DNA of 64,000 nucleotides, from NCBI GenBank assembly GCA_964036275.1, contig OZ038440.1, positions 4,129,690 to 4,193,689 on the forward strand. The letters run 5' to 3'. Source of the DNA: Litoditis marina (taxonomy: Eukaryota; Nematoda; Chromadorea; Rhabditida; Rhabditidae). The notes beneath the pieces were generated by a model. The model was not told the DNA's origin. It worked only from the letters and a program-made list of their open reading frames with translations, and did no database searches. Below are positions 56,401 through 64,000 of this stretch, in pieces. Position 1 is the first letter of the stretch. Each line of letters starts with the position of its first letter. Both the position numbers and the translations under genes were made by a program.

Positions 56401-59400
56401 AACCAAATCAAGTTGCGTCACAGTGAAAATCTTCATGTCCTCTTTTTTAATGCTTGATGTTATGCAAATTCTACAAATTTTCAATATGAAAGTTTTTGCA
56501 TGGTCTATGCGAAGATATTGCGAAACTTTTTTAAGCTTTTTGAATTTTTCGTGAAACTCAGATTATAGCGAAACGGTTTCTTTAAACTAGGCACTTTTTC
56601 TGAGGACAGGTGTCTCAGACTAATGCTGCACAAGTTCGGCTATTGATAGCATTTTTCATGTGCGTTTCTCTGATATAAATAGTCAATCCCTAACTATCAG
56701 AGCTGTTCCAGAAATGACGATTGTTGTTCCACTATTTTCCCATAATTTTGTAATAGAGTTAGGTAGTTCTTTAATGGAATCAAAATTCAAAAACTGAGTT
56801 CTTATCACTTTGTAGTTTGTAACTCTTTGAATGTTTGGGCCAGCTCTCAGAAATCCAGATAGGATCTTGCCGATCAATCAATCAAACAAACTGAGTGCGA
56901 TCTGAAAACCCAAGTTATGACAGAGACAATTTTTTTCAGAAAATTCGCATGCTCGGACGGACGCGACGGTTCCGTCTGAAGCATGTTAGAGAGCTAATCA
57001 AAATCTGTGAGGAGATCAGAGAGAACATGATACAAATTTCGGTCAACCTGATCAATGCGTGGACTATTTATAAGGTACGATTGTACCTACTTGTTGAGAA
57101 CTGAACACGTTCCGTAAATTTTTTACAACAATTAAATTCGAAGCTGGAAATTGTTATAGTATACACTTATATGGCACAAAAAAGTTGAATGCTATCATTC
57201 CAAAATGAAACTGGCCAGAATAGACTACAAAAATTGCAGACCCGCGGGATTTCTTGGAGCAAAGAGACTGACTCCGCATATGAAGGTAATTTGCAACACA
57301 TTTCTGTGGAATTTCCTGTACCCGTTTTCACAACTTTATCCTTTTATGCGTTTTTGAGCTTCGAACACAATCTTTCCATTGTTCGTACTGATCAAAAATT
57401 AAGATATCGTTGAGTTAAGATTACCGAAGCGCGATTTTACAAACAGTGAAACTTTACGAAGCTCGCTCGATTTCCTAACCTAGCCTCACAGTTTTGATAT
57501 TCTAATCTGCGAACAAACAATATTGAAAAAGGACGATAATGTGGACCAATCCGAATAATTTGGTCCTTCAGACTGCAATTGAAAAATGTATTGCAGGGTA
57601 AAGGACCGATGCGTCGGGATCGGTCCACATTATCGTCCTACTTCGAACCATTTATCGACTACTGATGCATCTATAGTTCGTCTCACCAATCGATGACTTT
57701 CTACAGTAATCTTTCAAAAATTCAAACGCATTTATCTAATCAACAAACAAAATTTAAGATTCACTGTTTTTTATGCTTGTAGTACCCAACGTGGAAAACT
57801 AAATCACACAGTTCAAACTATATACAACATCTACAAGATATGATAAATTCACTTAAAAGTTTTATTATCTTACTGTAGAGGGCCATTGTTTCGTGAAACA
57901 GACTATAGTCCTCAGCCTTGGTTCCAGAAACTAGACAGATGTTGACTACAAGTTTCGATGACCAAACTCCAATTCAAACTTTGTAGTTGAAAGACAACAT
58001 ATCTTTTTATCTAGTGTGTAAAAATAGTACAACTGTTATCTGTTTAGAGATGACAAAATGGATGGGCCGACTTGAAGACGCAAAGAACAATGTTTGTTCT
58101 GAGGTAAAACACTTCATACTTGTAACTGACCAACAAATATGTTTAACCTGTAACGATTAAACTCTCTTGCAAATATGTAGTGCTCACGGGAGTTCTAAGG
58201 GGCTATATTTGCATTTATGTGATGAATTTTTGAGTAAAAACGCAAATTCATAAACGAAAAAACGCAAGTTCTTTGAAATTTAGTGATGTAGATTTCGTGT
58301 ATGCAGACTCATGCCTGAAACTTTATTAATATCAATCCTTAACTTTGTACCTAGGCACCAGTTTTGTTCTGTAATGTGTGCAAGACTCGGATGCCCCGCG
58401 AAAAAGACATTCGTATATGTCTGGATTGTACCACGCTCGACAATCTACGATCGTACCATGTTACCATTCAGAAGGCAAGTGAACTGCTAATAAAATGCTT
58501 ACCTGAACGTGACCCTCATTTCGTAACTACAAAAAACGTTCAACGTGAAACACACTGTGAATTAAATTTTGGTCCGATTAGGAACGTATACACATAGCAG
58601 AATGTCAAATCGTGCGATGCTAGGTACGTAAGGGTTGTGTAGAAGCATATATGAAGAACTATACTGTTAGTCAATCGTGGAGTCGTGATTCGTGAAGCAT
58701 GATAAACACAGCAGAAGTCACAAACGTGCAATGACAAAGTGCACGAATGCTCATTAGCATGCTAACTTCACGTGACTATTCGATTTACTTCTACTATACC
58801 TCGTTAAGTTCGTGAGAATCTATCCATCTTTTTCAGTTGCAAAAGAATACCTGCTGTGCTACGTGCTGTTTGAGCGGCGCCATACATGCACATCACACAA
58901 CCATGGCCTTCTCTGAACTCAGAGTAGGTTCAGCTGAAATTCTTCGGCCATTTCATTGGCAAGCACATTGTGGCATTCGCATTCCGACAATTTCCGAACC
59001 AACTGTTCAGTCACTTCTGTAGCGTCCTCAAAGAGCGAGTGGACACAGAATGGATTGACCTGTCCGCCGCCTCTTACACATCATGCTCAATCCCTTTTAG
59101 CTAGCCAATCGCAGAAAAATGGCCCGAATATCTTACAAAGTTTGCAGAACCTTTCAACGTTTCACACTGCAGAGACCACCCAAATCCACTTGGAAAAGTT
59201 GAGAACTTTTGTAATGAAGTTAGACAATTTTTCGTCTCTCAACGGTTTTCACGCAGTTGTACATTTCAAACTGTCCAGCTAATATTCGGTAAAAAATAAA
59301 CAAGTGTTTAGGAGGATTTGCGCTGTGTCGACAGACTTCTGAAAACACTGAACATGGGACAATACACTGGCAAACAATTGACAGATAGGATTGTACAAGA

Positions 59401-61914
59401 AACCCCTGAGAGCGTCATTGACGTGAATAGTGAGGTACAAATTTTGTCATTCATAATGCGACTTTGATGGTGCACCACGAAGTTTCACGCCTTTTTCACC
59501 TTGTTAAAAATGTTCCCGAATATTGTCTTTTGTAAGCGGTTGTTTCGCACTTTATTGAACTCGAAGACGAACGTTGACTGTAAATAAATACATTTAGTTG
59601 TTTCTTATTACGTACACAAGAACAATTATTTGGTTATTTAAATAAAATCGTACATATCCCCAAAATTCAGATAAGAGAGATGATAGAATGAAATTTATGT
59701 ATGTCCCCAGTGAGAAATACAGAATACAGATTGCTCTGATGAAACGTCTCGATCACTTGGATTGCTCGGGTTCCATCCACATTATCAAGACCATTCGGAC
59801 AGCGATGCACGTAGTATTGATCAATTATCAGGTTGGTTGCTTATTTGTGTTCAGAAAGGGTATAGTTCGTTTCACCCATCGTTAGCAGTCAGCCATGCTG
59901 ACCGAGCGCACCCTACATGCGATTGATCTGGCAGCTTGCCAGTCTATTCATTACAGATACTCAGAACGATTGGCGCCAATTTTCTTCGATTGGCCAGCTA
60001 CAAAAGCGAGAGAGTGTGCAGATCGATGAGGCCGCAGACATCTGAGTCTCTCTGACCTGCACACTCTCTCGCTCAGCCAATAAAAAAGTGGCTGGCCAAT
60101 TGGCTGGGAATTGTCTGAGTAAAAATCCAAAAAGTAGTTATTACTAGTTTTTTGAACATATTTTGTTTACAAAATGTTACCACATAAAAGGGGAGCAATT
60201 AAAATTACTTTTTGTGCGATAAATTTAGGTTTGAGAAACGGCCAGAAAAGATGGTTGGATATCACTGATTTTCGTTTTGGCTCTCATGTTCAGATGGCCG
60301 GCTGCTTGTGGGCGCCGCGCCACCTATCCCAGCTGAGTTCAATACTCAGCCAGTGTATCGATTTTGATTAGGCTGGTCGCTGTTGGAAACTTTCCAACAT
60401 AGCTGAGTTCGCCCACTCAGAATGATTGGCGCCAATTTTGTTTGATTGGCCAGCTACAAAAGCGAGAGAGTGTGGAGGTCAATGAGGCCGCAGACATCTG
60501 GGTCTCTCTGATCTGCACACTCTCTCGCTCAGCCAACAAAAAAGTGGCTGGCCAATTCGCTGGGAATTGTCTGAGCACTAAAATGTACTGTACCTGGCGG
60601 CTATCGATGGGTGCAACGAACTATACTGAACATGTACTTAATACTACCGTGGTTCGGAATAAATTTTTAATATGACTGAGTGGATGAATAACTGGTTATA
60701 ACATCGAATCCAGCTTGAAAATAAGTTATAGAGATCCGATTGGTGTAGAAGTATCCGGTTCCCTGTACCTGTAAAACCTTAGGAAGACCAAATCCTAGTT
60801 GTAGTCCGATCTATCACGCCATATATTGAAAGTCTCGACCGGAAAGAAACGGGATCGAACAACAAACACAGCCGAATAGGGCCATACAACGTATTCGCTT
60901 TGAAAAGCAATCATAGTGGTATTCGCTTTACTTTTTACAAATTTTTCAGACTATCAATGAGAGACTACTCAAATTTGCCAATACTCACTATCCAGATGTT
61001 TCGATTGAACCCAATTATGAGGCGATAGAGAAACAATCACGTAGGTTCAATGTTTCATTATGTTTTCTGTTTGTTTGTGCGTTCGTGGAATCTTACAGTG
61101 GAAAGTCGAAATTCCTACTGGTCCTGTTTCCAAGTTTGTACTTGCATTTAAAAGCAGCTCGTAACGAAAATGCCAAGTCTCCACAGAATTTTTCTTTCTC
61201 TATTTCTTCTTATCTCAAAACCTCAAATTCGAAAACGCACCAGGAGTTTTGAGAAAATAGAATGAAACGACTTGTGGAAGTCCCAACTTTTGTGATCGAG
61301 AACTAATCTGCGCAGTGGTTAGCGCGGCGCGCGATATTTCTGCCAATTGCACCATATTCGCTCAAAAGTACGGGGCTCATTGTGTATATGAGCACTTTGA
61401 GCGGTTGCTACCTAGATTATCTTGTTATCAGTAGCGCTCATATGCGCCGGATTAGTGGGTGATTAGAGACGTGAACCAGTGTTTTAGTTCGATATCAGTA
61501 CACACCGTTTTTCGACCCAACCTCAACGGTATCAAACTACAAACACAGCGAGATGTTGGCATAGGTCTTGAACTTGCTTGGGGAAGCGTGTACCCTATTT
61601 CGTTGTTTGTGAATGTTAAATGTCTTGTACGAGTCTCACGTGACGCACATCACCACTACATTTAGGTAGCGGCAGACGCTGAGCGCCAAGCAAATGCGGC
61701 GCAATCATTAACATGACGTACTTGTCATACTCTGTGAAATCGGTTGAAACCTAAAACACAGGAGTAAACAGGGTCAGGAATGAGTGTTGTTGATAAAGCC
61801 TGTGTTTTCGTATGAGAATATCCGGTGTTTTCAGTGGTAAACAGAACAAAAGCAGGAGGAATATACTGCTCAAAAAAATCGCACTTGAATAAGTTTGTCT
61901 CGAGCTTCTACTGA
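53464..61914 (+). CDS. RING-finger protein with duplicated zinc-binding (B-box-like) modules, 458 aa
   Basis: Fifteen exons keep phase: 53464-53500, 53969-54106, 54647-54717, 54862-54966, 55324-55410, 55649-55747, 56940-57074, 57240-57285 (start could be 57226), 58048-58103, 58355-58474, 58837-58923, 59312-59434, 59730-59831, 60950-61040 and 61835-61914 (TGA). Residues 1-40 form a C3HC4 RING split by intron 1: CPIC at 5-8, then C23-x-H25, C28, C31 and CPFC at 37-40. RING domains bind two zinc ions and usually act as E3 ubiquitin ligases. Next comes a Cys/His module (CNTC, CLECC, then CASCCSEHHPGH) and a helical region. A second module follows (CNVC, CLDC, then CATCC with HAHH) with its own helical region, so exons 4-7 and 10-13 look like a tandem duplication. 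This recalls RING/B-box/coiled-coil (TRIM-like) order, but the fingers are atypical. Exon 10 has a GC donor. The last two exons are the least certain. Confidence 0.75.
53526..53646. repeat. Palindromic MITE, family P copy 4
   Basis: GAAGAAAGACGATTATGAGG to GACCACGTCGTCCTACTT, with the CAATTGAAAAATGTATTGC core. It lies in intron 1 of the RING gene, just after the first exon. Confidence 0.75.
55005..55085. repeat. Decayed CTCATGAG-type element
   Basis: TCTGGCGCGATAGCAATC and TTCTCATGAGATACTATCGA then TTGCTG recall the 5956-6138 element, but half is missing. In an intron of the RING gene. Confidence 0.5.
55827..56021 (-). mobile_element. tRNA-like SINE, copy C
   Basis: Minus strand with TATAGCGCAGTGGTTAGCGC (A-box region) and GGTTCGATTC (B-box), and the 5' body GCCAACGGAAAGGCGGGAGG. 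It ends in TTTTGGCACTCAC like copy A. In an intron of the RING gene. Confidence 0.75.
57524..57646. repeat. Palindromic MITE, family P copy 5
   Basis: TGAAAAAGGACGATAATGTG to CCACATTATCGTCCTACTTC. Both outer arms are well matched. In an intron of the RING gene. Confidence 0.8.
57680..57899. repeat. 220-bp MITE, copy 2
   Basis: GTCTCACCAATCGATGACTT to GGCCATTGTTTCGTGAAAC, the inverse of 5616-5835 and of equal length. In an intron of the RING gene, 34 bp from family P copy 5. Confidence 0.75.
58660..58798. repeat. Family R MITE, copy 5
   Basis: TATACTGTTAGTCAATCG at the left, CATGCTAACTTCACGTGACT at the right. The most complete copy. In the RING-gene intron that uses a GC donor. Confidence 0.75.
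58937..59115. repeat. Decayed family S element
   Basis: Retains TTCTGTAGCGTCC, GAGCGAGTGGACACAGAATG and TTTTAGCTAGCCAATCGC, which match 34107-34246 loosely. In an intron of the RING gene. Confidence 0.5.
59960..60119. repeat. Family S MITE, copy 2
   Basis: CTCAGAACGATTGGCGCCAA to GGCTGGGAATTGTCTGAG. GCGAGAGAGTGTGCAGATCG and its inverse form an inner hairpin. 160 bp. Confidence 0.8.
60416..60575. repeat. Family S MITE, copy 3
   Basis: Also 160 bp and nearly identical to copy 2, about 300 bp further on and in the same orientation. Both lie in the intron before exon 14 of the RING gene. Confidence 0.8.
61190..61330 (-). repeat. GCGC palindrome repeat, copy 3 (inverted)
   Basis: GGAGTTTTGAGAAAATAG, TTGTGATCGAGAACTAATCT and GCGCAGTGGTTAGCGCGGCG parallel 44641-44780 in inverse. 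The palindrome has been altered to resemble a tRNA A-box. Confidence 0.5.
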
Positions 61915-63067
61915 ATGTGAACACTCCTTTCTGCCCACATATCTACTTTGTGTAGCTAATGAAAAACTACAAACTACAACTTGTGAGACAGTGTGTTTCA
62001 GGGGCAATCGGACGGGAGAAAGCGAAGGCAACATTAAGACCAACTCCGAATGAACGGAAGAAAACGTTAGTTTTTCTGCACGAATGGAAAAACTGATAAA
62101 ACAAAAGAATAAAAACACATCATCCGAATTTTTTTTTCCAAATTCGCGTTACGAGATTGCCTGCCCTCAAACTTTCAGGTCTACTTTTGGTATATTGGCG
62201 TTTCTGGATATTCTCCAAATTTTAGTAGTGTCTGTTGCACATTGATCACTACAGAGCCTGGAATTTGAAATCAAAACATCGAATTAATCATTCGAAAAAG
62301 GCTCTTGAATCTTTGACGGATTACTGTAAAAGAAAATCGATTGGTGAAACAAAGTTTTTTCACATTGGCTTTCAGTTTTGAGTGAACTGTAAGTCACTTT
62401 TTCTTTTGGCTGGTGACTGAACCGACATTTCCCGGAACTTTTTTGCCTCTATTCAACGCAAATGAAAATTTTGTACGTTCCAGACCGAAAAACCAAGGAT
62501 TCTTCAGTCGTTTCTAAGCAAATAAGAGAAGATTCAACACATTTTCTTGAGTCCGTTTAATTTTCGTCCAAACTGTCACAATTATGTAGAATTGTTCGTA
62601 TGCTTCAGGAACAATCTTTCTTTTTTTTATCGACGTTTGTGGTCTTGTGTGGTTTTCTGTTGAATTGTGTTTTGATGGTCTTAGTTAACGTTTATATTAT
62701 TGTTCATGGTTATGAACCAAAGCGTTTTTACCATCATCCATTTACATTTAGTTGAAATCATTATCATCTGGCCTTCACTCAGAGTGTACATGACATTTCC
62801 GTATTGATAATTTTTGCTGCAAACACTTTTCATGGATGTTCGCCGATCGAGATGAACACAATATATCGAGTTTTTAATGTATCTGCATTTTCGGCGGGTT
62901 TAGTTCCCGTTACAAGTTACATTTATGGTACATAATCGACCCTTGAATGTTCGGTTGCTTTGTATTATCAGAGAAAAAAACAAGATTCATAATTATGTTC
63001 ATGTTCAGATAAATGTCAATAAACAACAAAATGTACAGGCAGATTGAAATGAGGTACGCTGGGCAGA
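61915..63067. other. Intergenic stretch
   Basis: No gene supported. GATTACTGTAAAAGAAAATC then GATTGGTGAAAC (about 62320-62352) resembles one end of the 220-bp MITE. Confidence 0.5.
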
Positions 63068-63686
63068 TTACATCTTCTTGGCAGCCTTAGACTTGTTACT
63101 TCCGATGAAGTACGCGGTTCTGGCGAATGGAGCGTAGGCTGGCACGACGGCTGGGGCTGGTGCGAAGGCCGGGACCGGAGCAAAAGCTGGGGCCATGGCT
63201 GGGGCGAAGGCTGGGACCGGCGCTGGGGCGAATGCTCTTACTGGGGCCGGAGCGAATGCTGGGGCCATGGCTGGGGCGAAGGCTGGGACAGGAGCTGGGG
63301 CAAATGCTCTAACTGGAGCAGGTGCGAAAGCTGGGACTGGGGCCGGGGCGAATGCTGGGACTGGGGCTGGGGCCATGGCTGGGGCAAATGCGGGAGCCAT
63401 CATGGGGGCACGAGGGGCAAAGGCCGGCACAGGTGGGGCGAGCATGGGAGCTGGAGCAGCCATGACCGGGCGGGGCACTGGGGCGAATGCTGGGGCGAAT
63501 GCTGGAGGGGCCATCATCGGGGCTGCTGGTGGTGGTGGTGGCATCATGGCCGGGGCAAAAGCAGGGACTCCGGCGGGAGCAAACCCGGGGGTCAGAAGAG
63601 CCTTGGCCGAGACATAGTAACGGCCGTGGAACGGACCATTCACAGCCAACTGAGCTCTAGAGAGAGCCAGCACGGAGAGAAGAAGA
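63068..63686 (-). CDS. Divergent Pro/Ala-rich secreted protein, copy 7 (5' exon not found)
   Basis: The exon runs from a TTTTCAG acceptor (exon starts at 63686) to TAA at 63068-63070. It begins inside a signal peptide ([11 protein letters not shown]), then [13 protein letters not shown]. The middle is built of [14 protein letters not shown] and FAPAMAP units, quite unlike copies 1-6, and has no cysteine. The tail, [17 protein letters not shown] then AAKKM, is clearly homologous. So the family keeps its two ends while the repeat core turns over. The entry phase is the same as in copies 1-6, so a short upstream exon is expected. I could not identify it before the window edge. Confidence 0.82.
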
Positions 63687-64000
63687 CTGAAAAGACGAAA
63701 ATGAGCAAAATATTGAAGATGTATTTGTATGTCTTATTGTTTTCCATATTTTGTTTCATGGTGAACTAGTGGAAAATTGCTGTTGAAAGCTATATTGGTA
63801 AACCGCTATCAGAAAGAAAGTATCATTGAAATTGGGCGATGAGAGAAGCGCAGCGTAAATTGTAATGCAGAAAAGCATCACAATATTTCAATTCGACGTT
63901 TTTGAGTTAAGTCTCTGAGTAATGATTATTGAGGTATGGAAAAAATACACGATTGTTTGAAGAAGACGGTATTTGATTATTGAGATGATTGTACTAGTAA
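63687..64000. other. Upstream flank or intron of copy 7
   Basis: No start exon with a matching donor phase was recognised. The sequence is AT-rich up to the window end. Confidence 0.4.

Noticed and set aside
1..64000. CRISPR array, bacterial operon, rRNA
   Set aside because: Eukaryotic splice structure throughout. No regularly spaced direct repeats with unique spacers and no rRNA-like segment were seen.

Overview
The window reads as nuclear DNA of a free-living-type nematode (rhabditid or diplogastrid grade; I cannot name the species). The reasons are a complete major sperm protein gene, short exons with TTTCAG acceptors, AT-rich intergenic DNA (about 60-65% by eye) and many small inverted-repeat elements. 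No bacterial, phage or CRISPR features were seen. All gene models below were built by hand from splice sites and reading phase, with no transcript evidence.

Layout, left to right. 1-5.4 kb: gene-poor, with palindromic elements, a retrotransposon tail inside a perfect inverted repeat, and a CT-rich satellite. 5.46-7.43 kb: a small four-helix membrane protein gene (+) whose first intron is packed with three repeats. 7.4-16 kb: mostly repeats (GC-rich GCCGGCAG blocks, a GGTAACC/AACCGGTT-rich tract, a CT microsatellite) plus two weak gene candidates. 16.1-18.3 kb: a second four-helix membrane protein gene (+). 19.6-20.6 kb: copy 1 of a secreted Pro/Ala-rich protein family. 21.0-27.9 kb: a 17-exon minus-strand gene for a lysine-rich protein of at least 438 residues. 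28.8-36.4 kb: copies 2 and 3 (+) and copy 4 (-) of the Pro/Ala family, with an intron-containing MSP gene (-) between copies 2 and 3. 37-47 kb: a transposon-rich zone with a hAT-like non-autonomous element, a dead LINE reverse transcriptase, large hairpin elements and tRNA-like repeats. 48.0-52.6 kb: copies 5 and 6 (-). 53.5-61.9 kb: a 15-exon RING-finger gene (+) with an internally duplicated zinc-binding module. 63.1-63.7 kb: divergent copy 7 (-), lacking its 5' exon here.

The seven Pro/Ala-rich genes dominate the window. Copies 1-5 share a promoter (TATTTAA 46 nt before the ATG), a 23-nt first exon, one phase-2 intron and a 604-nt second exon. Copy 6 encodes an identical mature protein but has a different promoter, first exon and signal peptide. 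The 3' UTRs of copies 1-6 share a UGUACAUA element. The products look like secreted, disordered matrix or cuticle-type proteins; this is inference from composition and signal peptides. No operon or joint pathway among the genes is evident. Most family repeats sit inside introns or between genes and account for much of the intergenic space.
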